NCBI RefSeq assembly: GCF_020181655.1
Contig: NZ_CP084032.1
Location: 4,278,001 to 4,342,000, forward strand
Source of the DNA: Pectobacterium colocasium
Lineage (GTDB): Bacteria; Pseudomonadota; Gammaproteobacteria; Enterobacterales; Enterobacteriaceae
Direction: 5' to 3'
DNA length: 64,000 nt
The translations under genes were made by a program, and so were the position numbers. Under the pieces are notes generated by a model, which did not search any database, was not told the origin of the DNA, and saw only the letters and a list, made by a program, of their open reading frames with translations. Positions within the stretch are counted from its first letter, which is position 1. Each line of letters opens with the position of its first letter. Shown one piece after another: positions 9,480 through 18,888 of the stretch.

Positions 9480-9504
9480 GCAGTAAGACTCAGGGTTAAT
9501 TCAT

Positions 9505-9759
9505 ATGACAATGAACAAGCAGGACTGGCACAACGCCGATATCATCGCAGGCCTTCGCAAAAAGCAGACCACACTGGCTGCTTTGTCCCGACAAGCAGGG
9601 CTAAGCTCCTCTACTCTCGCCAACGCACTCACACGATCCTGGCCGAAAGGCGAACAACTGATAGCCAATGCACTCGGCGTGGAGCCCGCCGAAATCTGGC
9701 CTAGTCGGTATTTTGATGATGATGGCAATAAGCTGGAAAGGAAAACCAGAAATAGTTGA
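9505..9759 (+). CDS. Ner/Nlp-family winged-helix DNA-binding protein
   Basis: This 84-residue protein carries the family sequence DWHNADIIAGLRKKQTTLAALSRQAGLSSSTLANAL followed by WPKGEQLIANALGVEPAEIWPSRY. Relatives are Mu-type Ner repressors and the chromosomal Nlp/SfsB activators. The helix-turn-helix lies near residues 23-45. Starts at ATG 9505 or ATG 9511 are both possible; an AGGG lies about 10 bases upstream of the first. The gene stands alone in an AT-rich accessory region after a structured leader, so it may be a remnant phage regulator or an adopted regulator. Confidence 0.85.
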   Translation: MTMNKQDWHNADIIAGLRKKQTTLAALSRQAGLSSSTLANALTRSWPKGEQLIANALGVEPAEIWPSRYFDDDGNKLERKTRNS

Positions 9760-10384
9760 TTGACTTGCGTTCCACACCAGGGAAATAAGCGCTGTAGAAT
9801 TCAATTATTATGAAAAGCAAATAGAGGTGATGCCCTCACCTCATAAAATAGTAAAAAAATAAGCTTCCAAAAAACATCAAAAATCGACAGCACGCTTTGC
9901 GCCATTAGTCTTTTTATAACACTATCTCTATACTTGAAAGTAGGATTTTATACGTAACATAAGATACTCTCAGCTTAACTGAATCACATCTCTGAATTAT
10001 TATGAAAATCATTTTTAACAGAAAAAACCACGCATTCACTTCCTTAGTTAAAGCCCCCCCCATATATCCACCATACTTCAAGTTGATGTGCGTTAGCTTT
10101 CCTCGCTCACCCCAGTCACTTGACTTCAGTAAGTCACTGGGGATTCGCTGCTTCGCCGCGTTACTGCAAATCGAATTATTTTGGTATATATGATATATCG
10201 TAAGCATTAGCTTTCCCCGATTACACAACCTTTTCCTACCGTGACGCACTAATTTTTTATATCATGCAATACGTGATTTTTATAACCCTATAATTTTTAC
10301 AGATCGCTAAACACATCAATTCATTTAGCTTTTTATAATGCAGCGAAATCATGTCCTGCAAAAAAATAGAATGGCCACTAAAAG
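9760..10384. other. AT-rich intergenic region
   Basis: This region is downstream of the Ner-like gene and downstream of the FRG-domain gene, which converges on it. It holds one palindromic repeat element (10072-10190). I see no other gene. Short frames such as 10002-10193 run across the repeat and have no ribosome site. Confidence 0.6.
10072..10190 (+). repeat. Dispersed palindromic element, copy 1
   Basis: This element begins catacttcaagttg and ends gcaaatcgaattatt, with a central cccagtcactt...aagtcactggg inverted repeat. The same element occurs in reverse orientation at 18722-18834, where tcgagttgcagg and gcttgaagtatg mark its ends. Both copies are intergenic and could fold into a long hairpin. 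It resembles the short intergenic palindromes spread through enterobacterial genomes, although the sequence is not that of ERIC as I know it. Confidence 0.75.
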
Positions 10385-11494
10385 TCACCAAACTTTCCCT
10401 TTATTTACCTCGAAAACAACTCTTTTCTGCATTACCTCAGTATATGATGGCAACTCAGGATATATAAAATCTTTTGATATACCATAGATATTTAATTCCT
10501 CATGAATTTCCGCGACATATTCCTTCAATATATCAATTCTGAAAATTCCTGACTTTTTAATTTCATCACTTGGTTCATCGTCAATGTGATTTATTATATT
10601 AGCCCCACTTAGTTCATTGCAGGATATAATGTTATTTGTTAAATCATTAGAAAAAACAAACACTCCTTGCTGATTTTTTATTCTGTGATTTATTGGTAAT
10701 GGCTCTATAATATATTTCACATCATTATGTATCTTAACCGAACTTAATAAGGCCAAATAATTAACAATATCCTTTTGCAAAAGATTAATAAGACTATGGC
10801 ATTTGGTTTTTTTATTTTCCTGAGACAATCGCCCCAAAAGCGTGAATAAATGAATCGATAGAAATTCTTTATTCAATTGAACGGGAGGATATAAAAAATC
10901 GTCCGAGGTATCCTTATTGATTATTTTATGAACTTTCCCAACGATAACAGGACTCACATCTTCCATTGAGTTATCCTCAATAAGCTGATAAATCTCCATC
11001 AATTTCTTCTGCTCATTATTTACATTATGAAAAAATGCCTGGCTGCTTGCTTTTGTTACCTGATGAGAGCCTTTTACATTATACATCATAAATACTGAAC
11101 AATCATTACCTGGATTAACTTTCTCAGTTGCAAAATAGAGAGCAACCAAGGGGTTTTTAGTCCAATCGATGAGTCTAGTTGCTAAACCATAGTGTTGAGC
11201 AACCATCATTAAATCTAAATCATTAAGTGTATAGTCCACAAGCAAGTTATTATCCGAATAAATCGGCATATTAATCCTAAACTCCTTAAATAGCATATTA
11301 GCTAATATGTATGCTTTTTCACTATCTTTTTCATCACCACCGATTCCATTATCATTAGCAAGACGACAAAAAGAAGAGTTTACATCATAAAAATTAGAAG
11401 ATTGCCCTCGAAAAAACGCATTTTCATCAATCGGATATAGCTTTCTAACCACTTTAAGAAAATCACCAACTGTCTTTATATTTCCATTTTTCAT
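10385..11494 (-). CDS. FRG-domain protein
   Basis: This 369-residue protein contains the FRG domain, named after its Phe-Arg-Gly motif: FFRGQSSNFYDVNSSFCR at about 27-44 and AQHYGLATRLIDWTKNPLVA at 99-118, followed by LYFATE. The biochemical activity of the domain is not established. The C-terminal half (about 180-369) is Lys/Asn/Ile-rich with no motif I know. The gene is strongly AT-rich and has its own 258-base upstream spacer. It is the cargo gene farthest from the integrase, beside a nuclease-like and a KAP NTPase gene, so a defence role is plausible but unproven. GAGG lies 13 bases before ATG 11494. Confidence 0.85.
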   Translation of the reverse strand: MKNGNIKTVGDFLKVVRKLYPIDENAFFRGQSSNFYDVNSSFCRLANDNGIGGDEKDSEKAYILANMLFKEFRINMPIYSDNNLLVDYTLNDLDLMMVAQHYGLATRLIDWTKNPLVALYFATEKVNPGNDCSVFMMYNVKGSHQVTKASSQAFFHNVNNEQKKLMEIYQLIEDNSMEDVSPVIVGKVHKIINKDTSDDFLYPPVQLNKEFLSIHLFTLLGRLSQENKKTKCHSLINLLQKDIVNYLALLSSVKIHNDVKYIIEPLPINHRIKNQQGVFVFSNDLTNNIISCNELSGANIINHIDDEPSDEIKKSGIFRIDILKEYVAEIHEELNIYGISKDFIYPELPSYTEVMQKRVVFEVNKGKVW

Positions 11495-11752
11495 TATTAA
11501 ATAAACCTCAAAAATTTTAAATTAAATATTTTAATAAAAAACATTCAACAAAAACAAAACATTAATTTACCCATACTGTATTTTACATTTCAGAAAATCA
11601 TGATCAACCTAAAACCCTATCGATAAGCGTATAATATTACACACACCTACTATTAATAAAAAACCCACCTATCAGCTTAAGCATTACCTAAGCCACTAAG
11701 AGCTGGCTCAAATTTGAGCTAATACACTTTAGCACTGGAAATTTTTGAATTA

Positions 11753-12982
11753 TCACTCAACACCAAAAATCCGACCAAGTCCCAACTTTTGGTGTTGTTC
11801 TGATTCGCTCTCAAAAACATATGTTCTGCTTTGCTGAGTTTCGGAGCTTCCACTTATTCTCTCCAACGATGAGGCACTCACAAAAACCACTGCGGCGAGA
11901 TGTGAGTACTCTGGGGTGCATAGAAGCTTCGTAGCGAGATGGGCTAGTAAATTGCGTTCATCCCCAGCAAATGCATCCAGGGTTAACCTGGAATGCCGTT
12001 CAACTTGAATGACGAGACATCCAGGTCGGTTTCCCGTCATTTGTTTACGAACAGCATGCTTAGCAACTTTACTCAGCGCTGAATCAAATTTACTCGGCAC
12101 AAGACTTTTTACGTCTATAGCAAGATAACCTTGGTCACCCAAGTTTTTAATTAAGCGGTACCCCGCACCATAACCAAGCAGGTCATTTGCAAAAATACCT
12201 AATTCATCTCGAGTGAACTCATGCTCGGTCGATGGGAGACAACCCAATTGTAGGTTGATTGTACAAACTCCTTCCAGCTCTGTATTTCCAGCACCGACAG
12301 CCTCCACTAATTTAGAAGCGAGTTGCGCTCGCTCTGACGCCATCACAGGAACTTTTTCATTTAAAGTGAAAGAAATACCGTAGAGATAGTATCCCAACTC
12401 TGGAAGCTTTGGCTCGATCAGAGGCATAAGGCAATTTATTAACTCGTAAAACCCCCCCTCTGTTAATGGCTCACCTTTATCAACCGATAAACTTTTGCAC
12501 TCAATCTCAACTGATGCTACACCCGAAATCGTTGCAAGGATGTCAAAGGTTTCTTCGCCACTATGTTCTTCCATCCAGGTAATACCACAGCCTTTTCTGC
12601 TGAGGTGAGTCGCAACCATCAGTTCGAATCGCAGGCCACGTGCACCATCTGGCTTATTAAGCGCATGCGACACCCGTCTACACAAATTTCGAGCATTTTC
12701 AGGAGAGCTTTCTCTACAAATTTTTACTATCTGCGAGGCAAATATCATTGCCTGCTTGATAGCGCACCATACTTCATGGTCAGAAGATTTTCCATGAGAA
12801 TCAAAAGCTGCCAAGCCGTATGCCAAAACATTCTGCTTCCACAGAAGGGACTGTATGATCGGCATTTCATTGATCTGATGCTGTAGATTAGACACACGCT
12901 TAATCCAAGGCTTTTCAGGAAAAAGCGCAGTAAATTCCGTATAGATTTCCGAAAATTCGTCATCCCTTAATTCAGTTCGCAT
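11753..12982 (-). CDS. PD-(D/E)XK nuclease-like protein
   Basis: I do not recognise a named family. The region around residues 117-170 (counted from the ATG at 12994) has the restriction-endonuclease-fold layout: GARGLRFELMVATHLSRKG, then EETFDILATISG, then SVEIECKSLS. This gives a Glu in the first helix, Asp151 and an E-x-K (Glu165, Lys167). The N-terminal about 110 and C-terminal about 230 residues are unassigned. ATG 12982 is preceded by GAGG with 6-base spacing, so I prefer it (409 residues) to the ATG four codons upstream. It lies between a KAP NTPase and an FRG protein near an integrase. A DNA-cleaving defence function is inferred from fold and neighbourhood. Confidence 0.75.
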   Translation of the reverse strand: MRTELRDDEFSEIYTEFTALFPEKPWIKRVSNLQHQINEMPIIQSLLWKQNVLAYGLAAFDSHGKSSDHEVWCAIKQAMIFASQIVKICRESSPENARNLCRRVSHALNKPDGARGLRFELMVATHLSRKGCGITWMEEHSGEETFDILATISGVASVEIECKSLSVDKGEPLTEGGFYELINCLMPLIEPKLPELGYYLYGISFTLNEKVPVMASERAQLASKLVEAVGAGNTELEGVCTINLQLGCLPSTEHEFTRDELGIFANDLLGYGAGYRLIKNLGDQGYLAIDVKSLVPSKFDSALSKVAKHAVRKQMTGNRPGCLVIQVERHSRLTLDAFAGDERNLLAHLATKLLCTPEYSHLAAVVFVSASSLERISGSSETQQSRTYVFESESEQHQKLGLGRIFGVE

Positions 12983-13276
12983 AGGATTCCTCATCCGTTC
13001 TTACTGGCCAACCTAACAGGCAAACTTGGTTTTTATTACATAAAAGACAATTATGACAAGATTAAAACAAACCAATTTTATGAAATAAAAAAATTCCACA
13101 AAAAACAATAAAACCACTAACTAAAAAATATTTACATAGGGCATTCTGAAATAGATCTTTATCTTTTACCGATTTCAGGCACTACAAATTTTCGAAGAAA
13201 CCAACTGATTAAAAAATGACAAGCCTACCTCAAGGGAGGGGAGGTTACGGTCATCTCCCTCTAGCTCCCTTCACTC

Positions 13277-15526
13277 CTAGGCTAAATCATTTTCAGGTTG
13301 AGAACCCTGCTCGGTTAAAGTCTGCTGGTGTATAAACATAAACTGATGAGCAGTCAGCAGTGCTGATTCACCGCCATAATGATACTGAGGATTATCAAGC
13401 TCTGTTCCATATCGCGAACGCAAGTTTGCTGCGATATAGTCCGGTGAAATCAATAGTGCGATAGCATCATAAGTCTCACGCATCATGTCTGCGCGAACCG
13501 GTAAACCACTATCTACTATCCATGCCTCACCGATATAGCTCTCCAAGAATTCATCAACCCGAGCAGGCTCAGCATCGAATACCGCACATAATCGGCTTTC
13601 TATTTCCGCCTTATTTCGCCCTTTTTGCCAGTGCCAATAAATGTGAGGCGCATCCTTCCCAGCCTGCTCAAATATTGGCATATCAATGTCTGCTTCATAT
13701 ATACGATCAGCAAAAAATTTATAAATAACGTCATTTGCTTCGTCTGGGAGCACGCGGCGCTCCTCACTTCTATCTTTCGAGTGTGCAAGCCATCGAATGC
13801 ACTCACTTCCCATTTTTAGCGGGAACGCTGCCAAAATCACTGATTCAACTGCAGTCTGCCTTCTTGCAATAGGAATGCGCCTCATTAGCTGATATATCAA
13901 TATTCCAGCTTGCATAATAGTACCGCCAATCACATTAATGCCTCGCTCACGAGGAAGAAGATCGCCATTCCTTGCAATAGCAACTGCAACTGGCAAAGCA
14001 GAATCTTCATCGATAGAGTCCGCTCGATCTCGCAATGCCTGGACTAACTGGGGCATAGTTCGCATGGGATATACACTTAAAAGGCGACGTTGCTCATCTG
14101 GATCGACTGAGGCAAGTGCCTCTATCAAAACACCAAGCTGGCTATCCGATATATCTCCCTCAGGCACCCCATAAACAAAGTAGCGCGCAAAATATCGGGC
14201 AGAACAAATACGCTGCTCGCCAGTCCATTCATCCTCCCACGCATCACCGTACATGGAGGTTCCGGTTCGAGGAAACAATGCCTTAAGCAACAGCTCTCGC
14301 ATTCGCCTGCGTTCCTCCAAGTCCGACATCGGCATCGTATCTTCTAGCAGCTTATCAATAGTGGAAGATGGTCGCTCAAGGCCCCCCCTAGATTCACGAG
14401 ATTCACCTTTCAGGAATATCTCAGAATTGTCGCGAATAGCAGCATATAGCTTTGGGTAAAGTACCCGCATTCCTTCAATCAGCATGAACTCGGAAATATT
14501 CACTTCATCCTTCACAAGAGGTAGCGCAAACATCAGCGCATTCGTGTAAAGCTTTGCAATCCTTGGAGTCTTTAATTTGGGTTCGAGTGTATCCACAAAA
14601 TGGCGTGAAAACATATCAACCTGACTCTGATTTAGACTTATCTCTGCTTGATTCAGAGCATATTGCACGCCTTCAAAAGCGATCTGACGCAGGCTTACCC
14701 GATCAACGGGAGGAAGGTGCAAGGGCACTTGAATAATTTTCTCAAGAAACGCACGTCCTGCTTCTTTTCCTCCTGCGCCATATCGCTCACCTAACGCTGC
14801 AGCAACCACTTCATCATCAAAAGCCAGCACATAGCTGGTGTGTTTAAAACTTGCCGAGAGTTTTACCAGCTTAAAAATGGCATTAGTTTCATCTTTATCC
14901 AACCGATCAATATCATCAATAAGAATGACTAGTCGTTTTCCACTCTGGCCTAGCAAGGTATCAATTTGATCCTTTAACTGATCGAGAGATACCTTAGATA
15001 GTGACTCGCCAATACTCTTTGCCGCTTCACCAGGATTAATTTCCACGCCTGGCAGAGCGACCGAAACGAGCGATAGAATCCCTCCGTATGACTCCAGAAG
15101 CTTAGCTGCTTTTTCTTTGAAAGCTGGCTCTTGGCCCAGTGCATCTGCCAATGTAGCGAAGAATCCTCTCAGAAGTGCATCCTCGTTCGGAAAATGCCAA
15201 GGATTGAACCGTATAGTCACTACTCTCTCATGTATAGCAAGCGACTCCTCCATCATTTTCAATACGGAAGTTTTACCATCTCCCCAAGGGCCAAAAAGGC
15301 CGATCACGAGACTGGAAGGATCTCGGCTTTTGGCAATTGTCTCAGCAATCCTGTTGGCAAAAAGAGCACGACCGAAACGGTCTTGCTCTTTAGAAATTAT
15401 TGGTTCATCAGAAAGGTAGTGGCCATCATCTTCAATATTTTCCTCTTTATCGGTAATGGACTCACTGACAGGTGATGTATCCGCCGAACTTCGGTGCCTA
15501 AAAAACTTACGAATCCTCTTCATCAT
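13277..15526 (-). CDS. KAP-family P-loop NTPase
   Basis: This 749-residue protein has a Walker A motif GLFGPWGDGKTSVL (residues 77-90) and a Walker B motif VILIDDIDRLDKDE (about 200-213), the pattern of KAP NTPases (named after Kidins220/ARMS and PifA). PifA of the F plasmid excludes phage T7, and KAP genes are frequent in defence islands. The motif RFGRALFANRIAETI before Walker A is also typical. The C-terminal 350 residues are helical and unassigned. No clear membrane pair is present, unlike many relatives. AGGAG precedes ATG 15526 by about 9 bases. It is the first cargo gene after the integrase, on the same strand, with 157 bases between them. Confidence 0.9.
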   Translation of the reverse strand: MMKRIRKFFRHRSSADTSPVSESITDKEENIEDDGHYLSDEPIISKEQDRFGRALFANRIAETIAKSRDPSSLVIGLFGPWGDGKTSVLKMMEESLAIHERVVTIRFNPWHFPNEDALLRGFFATLADALGQEPAFKEKAAKLLESYGGILSLVSVALPGVEINPGEAAKSIGESLSKVSLDQLKDQIDTLLGQSGKRLVILIDDIDRLDKDETNAIFKLVKLSASFKHTSYVLAFDDEVVAAALGERYGAGGKEAGRAFLEKIIQVPLHLPPVDRVSLRQIAFEGVQYALNQAEISLNQSQVDMFSRHFVDTLEPKLKTPRIAKLYTNALMFALPLVKDEVNISEFMLIEGMRVLYPKLYAAIRDNSEIFLKGESRESRGGLERPSSTIDKLLEDTMPMSDLEERRRMRELLLKALFPRTGTSMYGDAWEDEWTGEQRICSARYFARYFVYGVPEGDISDSQLGVLIEALASVDPDEQRRLLSVYPMRTMPQLVQALRDRADSIDEDSALPVAVAIARNGDLLPRERGINVIGGTIMQAGILIYQLMRRIPIARRQTAVESVILAAFPLKMGSECIRWLAHSKDRSEERRVLPDEANDVIYKFFADRIYEADIDMPIFEQAGKDAPHIYWHWQKGRNKAEIESRLCAVFDAEPARVDEFLESYIGEAWIVDSGLPVRADMMRETYDAIALLISPDYIAANLRSRYGTELDNPQYHYGGESALLTAHQFMFIHQQTLTEQGSQPENDLA

Positions 15527-15683
15527 TCTTCTTTTCTCCTAGGATGTAGAATATATCGACAATCTCGATTAAAAAAACAGGCCAAACGCTAGTCTATCCA
15601 AAAGCTCGACGCACCCTCATTCTTTGAGATCATCAGGCGTAGTTTTTTATGAGAAACACAAAATTTATCAGCCATAAATCTCG

Positions 15684-17492
15684 TCACTCTTTTTGCTCAG
15701 CCTCGAATGCTTGTAATGACAGTAAAACCTGCACAACACTGCTCATATTAGTGGGCTTAATAATATCAACTGCTGCACAACCTTCCAGCTCAGGATGAGG
15801 ATTGCTCAACAAACGATATACATCCCATCCTTCAGCATGCGAAAGATGCTTCATCATCACCTGCGTCAGCTTGAGTTTCATCGGCACCAACTGCCATTCA
15901 GGCACCCTCTGCCCACGGTTCCCAAGGCTGATTGTCAACAACTTACCCGCCTTGATTTCTCGATTAATCTGATCCTTGGATTTTCCAGCCAGCTTGGCAA
16001 ACTGAACGACTGGCAAGTTGAGCGGTGCTTCATAAGCTGCAAGCATTTCCATCCGCTCACGCTGCAGGTCAGAAACAGGGATTTCAATGACAGGTTCAGG
16101 CACAGGGCGTGCCGGCACAGCAGACAAGCGGTGGGGCGTAATGCCACCAATAACGGGTGACACGTCTTTCGGCATTACATCTGCCCCATTGCTTTCATCC
16201 AGAACAGGCACACCATCAATGCGAATAGTCAGATGCTGACTGGCCGCTTCTACTTCTCCCTGCTCCAGCAAGTCCAACCGGTCCGCCCAGTCCTGCATCA
16301 TCTTGCGCCGGGGCTCGACGTAGAGAGCATGGTTGTAAGCTGCGCTCACCTGGTTGGGATCGCAATGCGAAAGCTGGGCGTCCACCCAAACTTTGGGGTA
16401 GCCCACTTCGTTGAGTGCAGTGGAGATCGTGCCACGGATGCCGTGACCAGTGAGCAAATCCTGATAACCCATACGCTTGAGGGCACCGTTCAACGTGTTC
16501 TCGCTGATGCGCTTTTTCAGATCGCTACGATGCGAGAAAAGATATCGTTGTGCTGGCCTAACCTCTTCGAGCAGGTATCGAACGATCTCAATCGTCTGAA
16601 TAGACAACGGTACGATATAGGAGGGAATATCCTGGGGTCGTTTACCTTTCTTGCGCATATCAGTCTGCAACTGCTTGACCACTTCCGGAGGAATAATCCA
16701 CAGCCCTTGTTCCAAGTCGAACTGCTCCGGAGTCGCCAACCGTAGCTCACCTGTACGCACTCCCGTCAGCAGCAACAAACGGATTCCGAGTTGCGTCGTG
16801 ATCGACCCACGATAACGTCGCACTTTCTGCAGAAGTTCGGGTAGCTCAGGTAAACGCAGGAACGGATTGTGAACAACAGGTGGAGCAGGAACAGCAACCA
16901 CATCCAAGTCGGATGCCGGATTGCTCTCCAGTCTTTCGACTTTCACCTGCGCAAAGCGAAACAGTTGATTGAGCCAGGAGCGTACTTTCTCTGCGGTGGT
17001 GAACGCCTCACGCTGCTCAATCTTGGAGAGCACGTTCAGCAAGTCGGCACGACGAACGTCGTAGATAGATAGCTTACTCAGGCTTGGCAGCACATCACGC
17101 TCAAAGATACGCAGGATTTGCGACAAGGTGCTGTTGCGCCCCTCTTTGAGCTCTAACTTTCGATGCTCAACCCATTGAAGAAACACAGCCTTGAATGTGT
17201 GCTCGTCGGCAAGTCGTACAAACTGCCGGTTATGCTTACGATCGAGCTTGGGATTGATGCCCTTGGCAAGCAGGGCACGAGCCTGATCGCGCAGCGTTCG
17301 CGCTTCACGCAAACCGACCTCAGGGTAAGTCCCCAAGGACATACGTTTCTGCTTGCCAGCCCAAGAATAGCGAAAGTGCCAAGACCGACCGCCCATGTCG
17401 GTCACAGCCAATGAGAGACCATCGATGTCGCCAAGTGTATAGGCCTTGCCTGTTGCCCTGGCTTGACGAACCGCCATGTCTGATAGTGCCAT
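15684..17492 (-). CDS. int: P4-type tyrosine integrase with extra C-terminal domain
   Basis: The first 410 residues are a typical P4-family integrase: an N-terminal arm-binding domain (LSLAVTDMGGRSWHFRYSW, KRMSLGTYPEVGLREAR), a core-binding domain (about 95-190), and a catalytic domain with Arg246 (LTGVRTGELR), HxxR at 350-353 (GHGIRGT), His376 and the nucleophile Tyr386 (SAAYNHALY). Most relatives end near 400-440. This one continues to 602 with FAKLAGKSKDQINREIKAGK, which looks like a helix-turn-helix, and VYRLLSNPHPELEGC, which resembles the C-terminal domain of Xre/MbcA/ParS antitoxins. It starts 228 bases from the 3' end of tRNA-Gly and reads away from it, so that tRNA is the likely attachment site. 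Confidence 0.93.
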   Translation of the reverse strand: MALSDMAVRQARATGKAYTLGDIDGLSLAVTDMGGRSWHFRYSWAGKQKRMSLGTYPEVGLREARTLRDQARALLAKGINPKLDRKHNRQFVRLADEHTFKAVFLQWVEHRKLELKEGRNSTLSQILRIFERDVLPSLSKLSIYDVRRADLLNVLSKIEQREAFTTAEKVRSWLNQLFRFAQVKVERLESNPASDLDVVAVPAPPVVHNPFLRLPELPELLQKVRRYRGSITTQLGIRLLLLTGVRTGELRLATPEQFDLEQGLWIIPPEVVKQLQTDMRKKGKRPQDIPSYIVPLSIQTIEIVRYLLEEVRPAQRYLFSHRSDLKKRISENTLNGALKRMGYQDLLTGHGIRGTISTALNEVGYPKVWVDAQLSHCDPNQVSAAYNHALYVEPRRKMMQDWADRLDLLEQGEVEAASQHLTIRIDGVPVLDESNGADVMPKDVSPVIGGITPHRLSAVPARPVPEPVIEIPVSDLQRERMEMLAAYEAPLNLPVVQFAKLAGKSKDQINREIKAGKLLTISLGNRGQRVPEWQLVPMKLKLTQVMMKHLSHAEGWDVYRLLSNPHPELEGCAAVDIIKPTNMSSVVQVLLSLQAFEAEQKE

Positions 17493-17720
17493 AGTTCCAG
17501 CTCCTAACTTGAAGAGTTAGGCTAGATCCTCGACCCATGGCTCGCTCCGACCCAGCAAGAATACGGAACCCCACGCACCCGTTTTTTATGGACTAAAAAA
17601 TGGACTAAAAAAGCGTGGATGTAGACGGATTCCAGTAGACTTCGCTGGAACGAAAAAAGGACCCGAAGGTCCTATTTTCAACGACTTGCAGACTTCAGTA
17701 GCAGTCTACAGATCACAAAT

Positions 17721-17796
<76 letters not shown>

Positions 17797-17860
17797 CCGG
17801 GAAATCTTCACACGATGTTGAAGTTCTTTAATTGAAATTCTTCATCGTTATGGGGTGCGC

Positions 17861-17888
17861 ATTATACGAGAAATCCGTTTAACCGCAA
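17861..17888 (-). promoter_or_regulatory. Promoter of tRNA-Gly
   Basis: TTGCGG (17888-17883) and TATAAT (17866-17861) are separated by 16 bases and followed by a GCGC discriminator, the pattern of growth-rate-regulated stable RNA promoters. It lies 65 bases before the tRNA. Confidence 0.75.
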
Positions 17889-18040
17889 GCCCCAAAAAAT
17901 GAAAAATTGTCTGACTGCTGATAAAAAAAACAATATGTTGATAAAACAGACACTCGCTGACAAAACAGACGTGTTGCGTAGAATTGTGGCGTAAATAGCA
18001 GCTGTTCGCGGCACATCACGCCCTACCCGGATTGCTTCAT

Positions 18041-18583
18041 CTACAACCGCAGAAAATTCTCACGGTAATAAGCCAGTTCCGCCAGGGATTCGCGAATATC
18101 GTCCATCGCCTGATGCGTGCCCTGCTTCTTAAAGCCTGTCAGAACTTCCGGCTTCCAGCGTCGCGCCAGCTCTTTGAGCGTGCTGACATCCAGATAGCGG
18201 TAGTGAAAGTAAGCTTCCAACTCCGGCATATAGCGGAACAGGAAGCGGCGATCCTGCCCAATGCTATTGCCACAGATCGGCGATTTACCCGCTGGCACCC
18301 ATTTTTGTAGAAACGCCAGCGTTTCCAGCTCGGCAGCACGTTCATCCGTGGTGCTGGCTTTGACGCGATCCGTCAGGCCACTGGCGCCGTGCGTACGCAC
18401 ATTCCAATCATCCATCAGCGCTAATTGGCTATCCGGCTGGTGCACCGCCAGTACCGGCCCTTCAGCCAACACGTTCAGATTAGCATCCGTCACCAGCGTT
18501 GCGATCTCAATGATACGATCGCGATCCGGGTTCAGGCCGGTCATTTCGAGATCGATCCAGATCAGATTATTTTCATCTACCAT
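18041..18583 (-). CDS. orn: Oligoribonuclease
   Basis: Orn degrades very short RNAs (nanoRNAs), including pGpG, to mononucleotides in the cytoplasm and is usually essential. The 180-residue protein has the DEDDh exonuclease motifs: [20 protein letters not shown] (Asp and Glu of Exo I), [31 protein letters not shown] (Exo II), and [16 protein letters not shown] with the His and final Asp (Exo III). AGGAAC precedes ATG 18583. It is divergent from rsgA, as in E. coli. Confidence 0.98.
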   Translation of the reverse strand: MVDENNLIWIDLEMTGLNPDRDRIIEIATLVTDANLNVLAEGPVLAVHQPDSQLALMDDWNVRTHGASGLTDRVKASTTDERAAELETLAFLQKWVPAGKSPICGNSIGQDRRFLFRYMPELEAYFHYRYLDVSTLKELARRWKPEVLTGFKKQGTHQAMDDIRESLAELAYYRENFLRL

Positions 18584-18721
18584 CGTGGGTGTTCCTGTTG
18601 CGTGGGTGTTACTGTTGCCTTGTGCCCTGTCATCGATACAAGGATAACAGTATCCGCCCCAGTGCTGATACCGACAAGGTGGTATCAGTTAATTAAAATC
18701 AAATAGGGTGTATTATACACC

Positions 18722-18834
18722 CTAAATAATTCGAGTTGCAGGAAGGCGGCGACGTAGTAAATCCTCAGGAGCTTACACCAGTAAGTGACTGAGGTGAACG
18801 AAGGAGCCAACGTACATGCAGCTTGAAGTATGAC
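18722..18834 (-). repeat. Dispersed palindromic element, copy 2
   Basis: This is the inverted counterpart of the element at 10072-10190. It is preceded by the perfect palindrome gggtgtattatacaccc (18706-18722). It occupies the space between the divergent genes orn and rsgA, so it may affect their promoters or be tolerated there. Confidence 0.75.
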
Positions 18835-18888
18835 GGGTGGGGCGATAAGGCGCTGCCGCGAACGATAAATCTTATTAAGTGAGGCTCA

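Larger units (their letters stand above)
8722..9504. other. Gene-poor region upstream of hcp
   Basis: This 780-base AT-rich stretch should hold the hcp promoter on the minus strand, but no single convincing -35/-10 pair stands out. It also holds two copies of a 33-base sequence and three consecutive hairpins, listed separately. I see no convincing gene; the 66-codon frame at 8830-9030 lacks a ribosome site and family features. Confidence 0.6.
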
